This document shows positions 34,203 to 42,005 of a stretch of DNA of 64,000 nt, piece after piece. Under the pieces are notes generated by a model. That model was given only the letters and a program-made list of their open reading frames with translations, searched no databases and was not told where the DNA came from. Source of the DNA: Kitasatospora purpeofusca (lineage in GTDB: Bacteria; Actinomycetota; Actinomycetes; Streptomycetales; Streptomycetaceae); assembly GCF_000718025.1 (NCBI RefSeq), contig NZ_JODS01000001.1, positions 1 through 64,000 on the forward strand, read 5' to 3'. The number at the start of each line of letters is the position of its first letter. Positions within the stretch are counted from its first letter, which is position 1. The position numbers and the translations under genes were made by a program.

Positions 34203-34219
34203 ATGAAAGTGGTTTTCAT
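34203..34219. promoter_or_regulatory. Zur-box-like site B between the operon and the GNAT gene
   Basis: ATGAAAGTGGTTTTCAT is a 17-bp imperfect palindrome centred on one base (7-1-7 form with one mismatched pair), close to the Zur consensus. The half-site TTTTCAT matches exactly. It lies 48 bp upstream of the GNAT start. Together with site A it brackets the divergent promoters, as expected for zinc-dependent repression. Confidence 0.65.
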
Positions 34220-34266
34220 GTACGCTGACCATCACCCTCCCGCCCCACCTTCGGTCGGAGTTTCTG

Positions 34267-34857
34267 ATGCAGCGTCAACTTCCTTATGCAATCCGCCATG
34301 CCGTGCCGGAGGACGTCCCCGGGGCGCGCCGACTGATCCTCGACACCTTCTACCGCGAGTTCGGCTACGGCTACGTGCCCGAGTGGCACGCCGATGTGGT
34401 CGACCTCCAGGGGTACTACCTGGACCACCCCCGGCACGCCCTGCTGGTCGCCGTCCACGCCGGGGAGGTGGTCGCCACCACCGCACTGCACTCCACCGGG
34501 CCGCTCCACCCGCCGCACCCGCGCGAGGTCGCCGAGCGCTACCCCTCGGGGACCACCGCCCAGCTGGTCCGGGTGTACGTCCGGGCGGAACACCGGCGGC
34601 AGGGCCTGGCCCGCGAACTCGTCGAGCGCGCCCGCGCGTTCGCCGCGGCGGAGGGCGGCTACCGGCGGCTTTACCTGCACACCAACACCGCGATCCCGGG
34701 CGCCGAGCCGTTCTGGCGCAGCCTCGCCGAGGAGGTCCACGACGCCCGTCCGACCGGCGAGCACGGCCCCGGTGTGGCCACCGTCCACTTCGAGATCCCG
34801 CTGCACCGGCCCGTCCGCACCGGGACGGACACCGGCTCCCGGATCGCGGTGGGGTGA
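34267..34857 (+). CDS. GNAT family N-acetyltransferase, divergent from the metallophore-like operon
   Basis: A 196-residue GNAT protein: IRHAVPEDVPGARRLILDTF at the N-terminus, TTAQLVRVYVRAEHRRQGLARELVERARAFAA (acetyl-CoA pyrophosphate loop RRQGLA), and RRLYLHTNTAIPGAEPFWRSLAEEV. ATG 34267 has a GGAG site 6 bp upstream. It may modify the cluster product or protect the producer; a shared zinc-regulated intergenic region supports co-regulation. Its substrate is unknown. Confidence 0.88.
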   Translation: MQRQLPYAIRHAVPEDVPGARRLILDTFYREFGYGYVPEWHADVVDLQGYYLDHPRHALLVAVHAGEVVATTALHSTGPLHPPHPREVAERYPSGTTAQLVRVYVRAEHRRQGLARELVERARAFAAAEGGYRRLYLHTNTAIPGAEPFWRSLAEEVHDARPTGEHGPGVATVHFEIPLHRPVRTGTDTGSRIAVG

Positions 34858-34965
34858 CCCCTCGGCCGCCGGTCCGCCCCGCGGTGGCGGCGCGGCCGGT
34901 CGTGACGATGGCGGATGCCGCCGGCACGGACCGTGATGTGACTCAGGTCACACGGAAGCGTGAAA

Positions 34966-35028
34966 TTTCCGGGGAGCGATTCCCCGTTTAGCCCTTCGTA
35001 GGACTAAGCGGGGAGTTTCTCCCCGGAA
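34966..35028. promoter_or_regulatory. Large composite palindrome upstream of the TetR gene
   Basis: A 5' arm at about 34967-34991 pairs with a 3' arm at 35004-35028 over 25 bp with four mismatches, around a 12-bp spacer. The outer ends TTCCGGGGAG and CTCCCCGGAA match perfectly, and each arm also folds on itself (GGGGAGCGATTCCCC; CGGGGAGTTTCTCCCCG). A TATGCT at about 35033-35038 could be the -10 element. It ends 27 bp before the TetR start. Confidence 0.75.
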
Positions 35029-35055
35029 CTTGTATGCTTCGGGAGGAGCAGAGCC

Positions 35056-35721
35056 GTGAGCACCGCCGCCACCCGGCCGACCCCGACCACGGAACCGGCC
35101 CGCACGCCCCGACTGCGTGCGGACGCCAGCCGCAACCGTGAGCGGATCGTGCTGGCGGCCCGGGACGCGTTCGTCGAGCACGGCGCCGAGGCGCCGCTGG
35201 ACGAAATTGCGAAGCGGGCTGGCGTCGGAAACGCTACGCTCTACCGGAACTTCCCCACCAGGGCGGCACTGATCCGCGAGGTGGCACTGCTCGTCAAGAA
35301 CCGCATCGTGGCGATCGCCGAGCGGGCCGCCACCGAGGCCGCCGGCCCGTTCGACGCCCTGGAGCGGTTCGCCCACGAGACGGTCGACGAGAAGGTCGGC
35401 GCGCTCTGCCCGATGCTCACCAACCGGGTCGACCTGAACGATCCGGACCTGGCGGAGGCACGCGAGCGCCTGTTGGCGGTCGTCGGCGATCTGCTGGACC
35501 GGGCGAAGGCGGCGGGCGAGATCCGTCCGGACGTCGCCCACGGTGACCTGTTCATCGCGCTCAGCCAGCTGACCCGCCCGCTGCCGGGCACCTCGTGCCA
35601 CATCCTGGAGGGATTCGTCCACCGGCACCTGCAACTGTTCCTGGACGGCATGCGGGCGCCCGCCCGTTCCACACTGCCCGGCCGGGCCGCGACCTTCGAG
35701 GACTTCCACGGCGACCACTGA
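35056..35721 (+). CDS. TetR/AcrR-family repressor upstream of an MFS exporter
   Basis: A 221-residue regulator. HTH: RIVLAARDAFVEHGAEAPLDEIAKRAGVGNATLYRNFPTRAALI (about 32-75). GTG 35056 is 5-6 bases from GGAGGAG. The ligand domain contains LCPMLTNRVDLNDPDLAEARERLLAVVGDLLDRAKAAGEIRPDV, as in SCO-type TetR proteins next to QacA-like exporters. It lies 99 bp upstream of the exporter in the same orientation and is the likely autoregulated repressor of both, via the large palindrome. Confidence 0.92.
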   Translation: MSTAATRPTPTTEPARTPRLRADASRNRERIVLAARDAFVEHGAEAPLDEIAKRAGVGNATLYRNFPTRAALIREVALLVKNRIVAIAERAATEAAGPFDALERFAHETVDEKVGALCPMLTNRVDLNDPDLAEARERLLAVVGDLLDRAKAAGEIRPDVAHGDLFIALSQLTRPLPGTSCHILEGFVHRHLQLFLDGMRAPARSTLPGRAATFEDFHGDH

Positions 35722-35820
35722 TCCGACGCGTCCGCCGACGTTCTTCTCCCCTTAACCCGTTGTCCCTTGCACCGCACCGCACGTCTTCCGCACACCTCGC
35801 ACCGTGAAGTGAGTACCTCC

Positions 35821-37353
35821 ATGTCAAAAACCGATGCCCTGCCCGCCGTTCAGCCTGATCCGAGGCGCTGGAAGGCCCTGATATTCATCGGCCTCGCGCA
35901 GCTGATGGTCGTCCTGGACGCCACCATCGTGAACATCGCGCTGCCGTCCGCCCAGAAGGACCTGGGCATCACCGACGGCAACCGCCAGTGGGTGATCACC
36001 GCGTACGCGCTGGCCTTCGGCGGGCTGCTGCTGTTCGGTGGCCGGGTGGCCGACCTGTGGGGGCGCAAGCGCACCTTCATCGTCGGTCTGACCGGCTTCG
36101 CACTGGCCTCCGCGCTCGGCGGCGCCGCCGCCAACACCGCGATGCTGCTCGGCGCCCGCGCCCTCCAGGGTGTCTTCGGCGCCCTGCTCGCCCCGGCCGC
36201 GCTCTCGCTGCTGGCGGTCATGTTCACCGAGGCCAAGGAGCGCGCCAAGGCGTTCGGCATCTACGGCGCCATCGCCGGTGGTGGCGGTGCGATCGGTCTG
36301 ATCCTCGGCGGTCTGCTGACCGAGTACATGAACTGGCGCTGGACCTTCTTCGTCAACATCCCGTTCGCCGTGGTCGCCGCCGTCGGCGCCGTCATGGTGA
36401 TCCGCGAGCCCGCCGAGGGCCGCAACCGCAACCGTCTCGACGTGCCCGGCGTGCTGCTGGTCACCACCGGTCTGGTCGCGCTGGTCTACGGCTTCACCCG
36501 GGCCGAGTCGGACGGCTGGAGCTCGGGCATGACGATCGGCCTGTTCGTCGCCGCCGCGCTGCTGCTGGCCGCGTTCGTCCTGGTCGAGAGCAAGGTCAAG
36601 GCGCCGCTGCTGCCGCTGCGCGTCGTGCTGGACCGCAACCGCGGCGGGGTCTACCTGTCGCTGGGCCTGGCCGTGATCGGCATGTTCGGTCTCTTCCTCT
36701 TCCTGACCTACTACCTGCAGATCGTGCTCGACTACAGCCCGGTGCTGACCGGCGTGGCCTTCCTGCCGATGGTGGCGGGCATGATCACCGGCTCCACCCA
36801 GATCGGCGCCCGCCTGATGACCCGCGTCCCGGCGCGGTACCTGATGGCGCCCGGCTTCCTGCTGGCCTCGGTCGGCATGCTGATCCTGACCCAGATCGAC
36901 CTGGACACCTCCTACCCGGCGCTGATCCTGCCCGGTCTGGTCCTGATGGGCCTCGGCATGGGCACCGCGTTCATGCCGGCGATGAGCCTCGCCACGCACG
37001 GCGTCCAGCCGCGCGACGCGGGCGTGGCCTCCGCCATGGTCAACACCTCGCAGCAGGTCGGCGGCGCCATCGGCACCGCGCTGCTGAACACCATCGCAGC
37101 CAGCGCCACCACCACCTGGCTGGCGGCCCACGCCGGCGAGGCCACCAACCCGGCCGCCGCGAAGGCGGTGCAGTTCGGGGGCATGGTGCACGGCTTCTCG
37201 ACCGCTATCTGGTGGTCCTTCGGGATCCTGGCCCTGGCGGCCGTGCTGGCCTTCGTCCTGATCAACGCCGGTCGCCCCGGGACCGGCGGCGCCGGCGAGG
37301 GCTCCGGCGAGGGTGCGGCGGACGCCAACCAGGTGCCGGTGCTGGTGCACTGA
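35821..37353 (+). CDS. MFS multidrug exporter, DHA2 (EmrB/QacA) family
   Basis: A 510-residue, 14-helix exporter. Key motifs are LMVVLDATIVNIALPSAQKDLG in helix 1 (the motif D1 acidic residue), GGRVADLWGRKRTFIVG in loop 2-3, and LGARALQGVFGALLAPAALSLL in helix 4. ATG 35821 is preceded by an AAGTGAG element; the GTG at 35809 is an alternative. The C-terminal 25 residues are Gly/Ala-rich and cytoplasmic. A TetR gene lies just upstream and a strong terminator follows. Confidence 0.93.
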   Translation: MSKTDALPAVQPDPRRWKALIFIGLAQLMVVLDATIVNIALPSAQKDLGITDGNRQWVITAYALAFGGLLLFGGRVADLWGRKRTFIVGLTGFALASALGGAAANTAMLLGARALQGVFGALLAPAALSLLAVMFTEAKERAKAFGIYGAIAGGGGAIGLILGGLLTEYMNWRWTFFVNIPFAVVAAVGAVMVIREPAEGRNRNRLDVPGVLLVTTGLVALVYGFTRAESDGWSSGMTIGLFVAAALLLAAFVLVESKVKAPLLPLRVVLDRNRGGVYLSLGLAVIGMFGLFLFLTYYLQIVLDYSPVLTGVAFLPMVAGMITGSTQIGARLMTRVPARYLMAPGFLLASVGMLILTQIDLDTSYPALILPGLVLMGLGMGTAFMPAMSLATHGVQPRDAGVASAMVNTSQQVGGAIGTALLNTIAASATTTWLAAHAGEATNPAAAKAVQFGGMVHGFSTAIWWSFGILALAAVLAFVLINAGRPGTGGAGEGSGEGAADANQVPVLVH

Positions 37354-37382
37354 CCCTGGTGGGGTAGTCGCGACGGTGCGAG

Positions 37383-37421
37383 GCGGCCCGTCCGGTGTCT
37401 TCAGGACACCGGACGGGCCGC
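37383..37421. terminator. Terminator hairpin after the MFS exporter
   Basis: A perfect 17-bp stem (GCGGCCCGTCCGGTGTC and its complement) with a TTCAG loop, 30 bp beyond the stop. Confidence 0.9.
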
Positions 37422-37882
37422 TCGCCGTTTCCGGGGTCCTTCGGATTGCCCGGCGGTGTCGCCTGCGTCTGCGTCTGCGCTGGTGCCGTGCCTGCGCCGT
37501 TCGGGTGGGATTCCCCGTCGTCGGCGAGCGGCACCCGTTCCGGGTCCCGGGCGGCAGGAGGCGCGGTTCTGCAGTGGCGCACGCCCCGCTCGCGCCCGCG
37601 GAAGCACGCCGGTCCGCCGCTTCCGAACGGTCCAGAGCCCTCGAAACGGCGGCCGCCCTGGACGACAATGGAGTGGCCCACCCGGCCCGGGTCCTTGACC
37701 GGACCCGTGCCACGCTGTCCCGTGGGTCGTACGGCGGGGCACCCGGACCGCCGGGCCCACCGCGGAGCACCGCACCGCCTGCGAGCAGCACGCCCTGTGG
37801 AACGCCACGGGAGCACCGGACGCCCCGACCACCGGGGCCGCGCCGGACGCGACCGCCCGCCGGACCGGAGAGGGAGGACACC
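37422..37882. other. 460-bp gap with no recognisable gene
   Basis: No start with a Shine-Dalgarno and no family-like protein is seen on either strand. A TTGACC at about 37692 may be a -35 element for the downstream oxidoreductase, but a matching -10 is weak. The extended frames through the region read as shadows. Confidence 0.4.
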
Positions 37883-38323
37883 GTGCACGACCGTACCGAC
37901 CAGCTCGCCGACAGCAGATACCTCCTGCTCACCTCCTACGGCGAGGACGGCCGCCAGGTCCACTCGCAGAGCTGGGTCGTCGCCGACGGCACGGCGCTCG
38001 GCATCTGGACCCCCGCTCACTCCGGCGAGGCCGAACGGATCCGCCGCCACCCCAAGGTGCTGGTCGGCCCCTGCGACGCGCACGGCCGCCCGACCGGGGC
38101 GCAGCTCCCGGCCCGGGCCGCCGTCTGCGACGAGGACGCCACCGCCCGCTATCGCGCGTCGCTGATCAACAAGTACGGCCTGTCGGCCTTCGTGGTCCTG
38201 GCCCGCAGCCGGATGCGGCTCGGGCTGGCCGGGACGGTCGGGATCCGGATCACGCTCAACGAGCTGGAGCGGCGGCTGATCGGGCCCGAGTGGCAGGTGC
38301 CGACCACGTACTGCCCGAACTGA
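37883..38323 (+). CDS. PPOX-class F420-dependent oxidoreductase
   Basis: A 146-residue split-barrel flavoprotein fold enzyme. RYLLLTSYGEDGRQVHSQSWVVADGTALGIWTP is the PPOX N-terminal barrel, and RHPKVLVGPCDAHGRPTG is the family mid-segment. Members use F420 or a flavin to reduce small molecules. GTG 37883 has a GGAGG site 6 bp upstream. No operon partner is evident. Confidence 0.88.
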   Translation: MHDRTDQLADSRYLLLTSYGEDGRQVHSQSWVVADGTALGIWTPAHSGEAERIRRHPKVLVGPCDAHGRPTGAQLPARAAVCDEDATARYRASLINKYGLSAFVVLARSRMRLGLAGTVGIRITLNELERRLIGPEWQVPTTYCPN

Positions 38324-38395
38324 CGCCCCACGGGGGCGGCGGGGGGCGGGTGCGGGCCGGCGCGGGGCGGGGCGGCGGGCCGGCTCGGGCCGGGC

Positions 38396-38593
38396 TCAGG
38401 CCAGGCCGTTCTCCGGGGCGCGGGCGAGGTCGCCCGGCTCGCAGGCCTCCTGGCCGGTCCCGGTGTGCACAACCTTGACCGCACGGCCCGGCCCTCCCGG
38501 CACCACCCGCTGCTCCTTCCCGCACCTCGGGCAGATCAGCGGGATGCGCGACCGGTGGGCGGCCGGGCCCGCGGCACCTTCCGACGGCGTCAC
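38396..38593 (-). CDS. Small zinc-ribbon-like hypothetical protein
   Basis: A 65-residue protein starting at GTG 38593, which overlaps the stop of the DUF1876 gene in GTGA, so translation is probably coupled. It contains PLICPRCGKEQRVV, a CxxC knuckle of zinc-ribbon type; a later single Cys (GQEACEPGD) cannot complete a classical ribbon alone. I do not recognise the family. The rest is polar and low in hydrophobic content, so a small metal-binding or nucleic-acid-binding role is possible. Confidence 0.6.
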   Translation of the reverse strand: MTPSEGAAGPAAHRSRIPLICPRCGKEQRVVPGGPGRAVKVVHTGTGQEACEPGDLARAPENGLA

Positions 38594-38859
38594 GACAGCG
38601 GGTGGGTCGGGATCGGGCTGACCTGCTGGATCTCACCGTGGGCCTTGGTGAGCAACTGCGAGGCGAGGTCGTTGAGCGCCCGTGCGGCGGCGATCTCCTC
38701 GCCGACCCTGAGCTGTTCCGGGTCGGACGGGTGGCGGCTGGTCCAGCCGTGCGCGCGCAGCTCCGATCCGTCGCCCAGCCGCAGCATGGCCGCGGCGGCC
38801 GTCCGTGCCCCCTCCTCGCGGAACTCCATCTCGATGTGCCAGCCGACAAGAGTCTGCAT
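38590..38859 (-). CDS. DUF1876 domain protein
   Basis: An 89-residue small protein with the DUF1876 pattern: MQTLVGWHIEMEFREEGART, then AAAMLRLGDGSELRAHGWTSRHPSDPEQLRVGEEIAAARALNDLASQLL. The fold is alpha/beta and the function is unknown; it is common in streptomycetes. ATG 38859 follows a GGAGGTGA site 6 bp upstream. It is divergent from the YndJ gene and has the small zinc-ribbon gene overlapping its end. Confidence 0.88.
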   Translation of the reverse strand: MQTLVGWHIEMEFREEGARTAAAAMLRLGDGSELRAHGWTSRHPSDPEQLRVGEEIAAARALNDLASQLLTKAHGEIQQVSPIPTHPLS

Positions 38860-38975
38860 GGCCAATCACCTCCGGCAGTCGTTCCTGGTCCGGTCACCCC
38901 TCCTACCCCTCCAGGGTGCGCCGCGCCCCTCGCGAACACCAGGCCGGGCGGTGGAGGCTGCCCGGAAACCCGAAC

Positions 38976-39035
38976 TTGAACGCGTTCAATGCCGAGCGTA
39001 GAGTCGGCGCGCAAGGGAAGTTTGAACGCGTTCAA
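38976..39035. promoter_or_regulatory. Duplicated perfect palindrome TTGAACGCGTTCAA
   Basis: Two identical 14-bp palindromes lie at 38976-38989 and 39022-39035, 46 bp apart. The second ends one base from the AGGAGG Shine-Dalgarno of the YndJ gene, so a bound repressor would block transcription and initiation. A TetR-type repressor is likely, but no regulator gene is adjacent. Confidence 0.8.
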
Positions 39036-39050
39036 GGAGGTCCGGCCGCC

Positions 39051-39968
39051 ATGGGCAGAGGCACCGCGGAACTGGTGGACCTGCTGGTCCTGCTCGGCAT
39101 GGGCGCGGTGGTCCCGCTCGGCCTCGCCCTCGTCGACGAACCGGGACTCGCCCGGCTGCGCCGCCTGTGGCCGCTCGCCGCCGTCCCCGGCGCACTGTCG
39201 CTGTGGCTGCCCCGAGGCCCGTTCGCCACCTGCACCGCCGCCTGCTACGCCCTCGGCACCCTCGCCGTCGCCGCCCACGCCCCGCTCCGGCTGGCCCGCA
39301 CCCGCTCCCTCGCCCCGGCCGAGATCGCCGTCCTCACCGCGCTGGCCATGCCCTCGGTCGCCGGACTCGCCCTGGTCGCGGAGCGCGCCGGATACCGGCT
39401 GTTCGGCTTCGACCTCGACATCCTCGCCCTGACCGTCCCGCACTTCCACTACGCCGGATTCACCGCCGCCCTCGTCGCCGGACTCGTCTGCCGCGCCGTC
39501 CCCGACCGCCCCGCCGCCCGCTGGGCCGCGCTCAGCGTCCCGACCGGCACCCTGCTGGTGCTCGGCGGCTACTTCGTCGGGGACTGGGCCGAACTCGTCG
39601 GCGCCGCCGTCCTCACCGCCGGCATGTGGCTGGTCGGCCTGCTCACCTGGCGCGAGCTGCGGCCCCGGGCCGAGGACCGGGGCGGCGCCGCCCGGTTCAC
39701 CGGCACACCCGTACTGCTCGGCGTCTCGGCGGCCGTCCTCGCCGCCACCATGCTGCTCGCCCTCTGGTGGGCCCTCGGCGAAGCCTCCGGCCTCCCCCAC
39801 CCCACCCTCGGCTGGATGGCCGCCACCCACGGCGTCGGCAACGCCCTCGGCTTCGCGCTCTGCTCGCTGCTCGCCTGGCGCCGCCTCGCCCTCGCCCCGA
39901 TCCCGCCGGTCCCGCCGATGCCGCCGATGCCGCCGATGCCGCCGATGCCGCAGGAGGCACTTCGATGA
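39051..39968 (+). CDS. YndJ-family membrane protein
   Basis: A 305-residue polytopic membrane protein with about eight helices of the YndJ type (VLLGMGAVVPLGLALVDEPGLARLRRLWPLAAVPGALSLWLPRG; HFHYAGFTAALVAGLV; GWMAATHGVGNALGFALCSLLAW). The function is unknown. The C-terminus carries a PMP-type repeat from a 9-bp unit. ATG 39051 follows AAGGAGG. It overlaps the next gene by ATGA and is controlled by the duplicated operators upstream. Confidence 0.85.
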   Translation: MGRGTAELVDLLVLLGMGAVVPLGLALVDEPGLARLRRLWPLAAVPGALSLWLPRGPFATCTAACYALGTLAVAAHAPLRLARTRSLAPAEIAVLTALAMPSVAGLALVAERAGYRLFGFDLDILALTVPHFHYAGFTAALVAGLVCRAVPDRPAARWAALSVPTGTLLVLGGYFVGDWAELVGAAVLTAGMWLVGLLTWRELRPRAEDRGGAARFTGTPVLLGVSAAVLAATMLLALWWALGEASGLPHPTLGWMAATHGVGNALGFALCSLLAWRRLALAPIPPVPPMPPMPPMPPMPQEALR

Positions 39969-40510
39969 ACGCCACCGCACCGCTGGACGACCTCAACTAC
40001 CCCGAGGTCGGCGCCAGCACCCGCCTCGACGCCCCACTGCCGGCCGGCTACAACCACCTCCGCCACCGCGCCCTGCTCGGCCACGGCCGCGCCGCCCTCG
40101 ACGCCGCCGGGACCGCCGTACTGGACTGGCGGATGCACCGGGCGGCCGGCGTCCGGATCACCACCGACGCCGACCGGGCCGCACCCGGGGTCGCGGTCCA
40201 GTGCGCCATCGGCATCGGCCCACTGCGGGCCGGCGCCCCGTGCCGGGTCGTCTGGAGCACCACCGAAGGGGAGCCCGACCGCTACGGCTTCACGTACGGC
40301 ACCCGCCGGGGCCACCTCGCGGTGGGCGAGGAGACCTTCGTGGTGGAACTGGCGCCGGACGGGGGAGTCTGGTTCACCGTGAACGCCTTCAGCCGCCCCC
40401 AACGCTGGTACGCCCGCCTCGCCGGCCCCCTCCTCCCCCTCGCCCAACACCTCTTCGCCCGCCGCTGCGCCCGCGCCCTCACCCACCTCGCCACCCGGGC
40501 GACCCGGTAG
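39965..40510 (+). CDS. DUF1990 family protein
   Basis: A 181-residue protein of the DUF1990 family: NYPEVGASTRLDAPLPAGYNHLRHRALLGHG at the N-terminus and ETFVVELAPDGGVWFTVNAFSRPQRWYARLAGPLLPLAQHLFARRCARAL at the C-terminus. The fold resembles START/SRPBCC proteins. The function is unknown; it is typically next to YndJ. ATG 39965 overlaps the YndJ stop. Confidence 0.9.
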   Translation: MNATAPLDDLNYPEVGASTRLDAPLPAGYNHLRHRALLGHGRAALDAAGTAVLDWRMHRAAGVRITTDADRAAPGVAVQCAIGIGPLRAGAPCRVVWSTTEGEPDRYGFTYGTRRGHLAVGEETFVVELAPDGGVWFTVNAFSRPQRWYARLAGPLLPLAQHLFARRCARALTHLATRATR

Positions 40511-40518
40511 GCCCCGGA

Positions 40519-41282
40519 GTGGGAAGTCGGCGACTCCGACTTCCCACGACGGACGGACCAAGGCGCCCGGCGGAGGCCAGGAATGGCGGAGGAGGTCGGC
40601 AGAGTCGACCCCCCGCGCCAACATCCCCGCAGCAACAACAGAAACCCCTCACACCAAGCGGAAAGTCAGCCAGGTCAGCTTCCCGCGCCACACCGGCCGC
40701 CGACTCCGGTCACACCCAGCGGGGCTGCGGCATCGCACGCCGTCGACGGTGAGCGGGAGTGGGAAGTCGGCGATGTCGGCTTCCCACGAAAGGCAGGCCA
40801 CAACCCAAGGGGGTGAGGGCGGGGGGACAGGAAGTCGGCGACTTCGACCTCCCACGGCGGGCAGACCACGGCGCCCGGTGGAGGCCGGGTGTGGTGTGGG
40901 AAGTCGGCGGGGTCGACTTCCCGCGCCACACCGGCCACCGACTCCGGCCATGCCGAACTGCGCGGCGGCATCGCGCGGCGCCAACGAGGGGTGGGAGTGG
41001 GAAGTCGGCCGCATCGACCTCTCGCGGCGGGCAGGGACAGGTGACGCAGGAAGTCGACATCGCCGACTTCCTGCTCCGAGTGGGGTGCCGGGTACGGGGT
41101 GCAGGAGGTCGGCGGTATCGGCCTCCCGCGGCGGGGGGAGGCGCTCGGTGAGGGGCGGACGGCGCGGGGTCATCGCGCGCCGTCGACGAGGAGCAGGAGT
41201 GGGAAGTCGGTCTCATCGACTTCCCGCGTGGGTCGAGGGACGGGGTGGCGCAGGAAGTCGGCAAGGTCGACTTCTCGCGCCA
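40519..41282. repeat. Array of 11 palindromic repeats in ~240-bp tandem units
   Basis: A 29-34-bp element GGAAGTCGGC-N3-7-GTCGACTTCCCGCG is repeated at about 40519, 40591, 40660, 40759, 40828, 40896, 40997, 41046, 41101, 41199 and 41249. Copies 1 and 8 form 12-bp and 11-bp perfect stems. Successive spacings of 69, 70, 101, 68, 69, 101, 49, 55, 98 and 51 bp show a higher-order tandem unit of about 240 bp (copies 1-3, 4-6, 7-9, then truncated 10-11), each beginning at GGGAGTGGGAAGTCGG or a close variant. The array fills the gap between DUF1990 and the anti-sigma gene. It has no steady reading frame. It is unlike CRISPR because spacers are related to one another. Confidence 0.8.
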
Positions 41283-41294
41283 GGTGGTGGGGGG

Positions 41295-42005
41295 TCAGGG
41301 GGTGTGGGTGGGGACGGTGAGGAGGAGGGTGTCGGTGTCGAGGGTGCGGATTTCGAAGTGGTCGATGGTGGTGGGCGGGAGGGCGGTTCCGCCGGTGGTA
41401 CGGAGGGCGGCGGTGGTGTAGCCGGTGGCGGGGACGCTCCAGGTGGTCACCGTCTGGCGGTCGCCGGCGGCGGAGACGGCGACCAGGTCGCAGGTGAGCG
41501 GGCCGGGGACGCCGGAGAGTTCGAGGGTGACCCGGCTGCCCCAGGGCGCGGCGTCGACGCCGACGACGGCGTGGGCCCCGGTCGCGGGGTCCGTCCCGGT
41601 GAAGCGGTGGGCGGCGGCCGTGGCGACCACCGCGGGCGGGGAGTCGGCGGTGATGACGGCGGCGGTCACGGCCGGTCCGGCCAGTGCCACGGCGGCCGCC
41701 GCGACGACCAGTGCCAGCCGCCGGACCCGGCCCCGGCGGCGAACCGCCCCGGCCTCCGCCACCAGCCGGTCGAGCAGCGCCGGGTCCGGGCTCGGCAGGG
41801 GGTCGGCCGGGTCGCCGTCGGCCGCGTACTCGGCCAGCAGCGTTCCGACGGGGGCGAGTTCGGCCAGCTGCCGAGCGCACTGCGGGCAGCCGGTGGCCAG
41901 ATGGGCGTCGAAGGCGGCGCGTTCGGCCGGGTCCAGCACGCCGAGGACGTAGCCGGCCACGTCGAGGTGCACGGACGGCTCCGGGCCGGGCTCGAACGGT
42001 GTCAC
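41295..42005 (-). CDS. Anti-sigma factor with zinc-finger domain
   Basis: A 236-residue membrane protein, cognate to the upstream ECF sigma factor. The N-terminal anti-sigma domain contains HLATGCPQCARQL (about residues 35-47; His-x4-Cys-x2-Cys, close to the ZAS motif). One membrane helix is LALVVAAAAVALAGPAVTAAVI (about 95-117), followed by an extracellular RskA-like domain. GTG 42005 overlaps the sigma stop. It would hold the sigma factor inactive until an external signal triggers release. Confidence 0.9.
   Translation of the reverse strand: MTPFEPGPEPSVHLDVAGYVLGVLDPAERAAFDAHLATGCPQCARQLAELAPVGTLLAEYAADGDPADPLPSPDPALLDRLVAEAGAVRRRGRVRRLALVVAAAAVALAGPAVTAAVITADSPPAVVATAAAHRFTGTDPATGAHAVVGVDAAPWGSRVTLELSGVPGPLTCDLVAVSAAGDRQTVTTWSVPATGYTTAALRTTGGTALPPTTIDHFEIRTLDTDTLLLTVPTHTP

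Noticed and set aside
40519..41282. CRISPR array
   Set aside because: The spacers are related to one another, repeat copies diverge, spacings follow a repeated 69/70/101 pattern and there are no cas genes.
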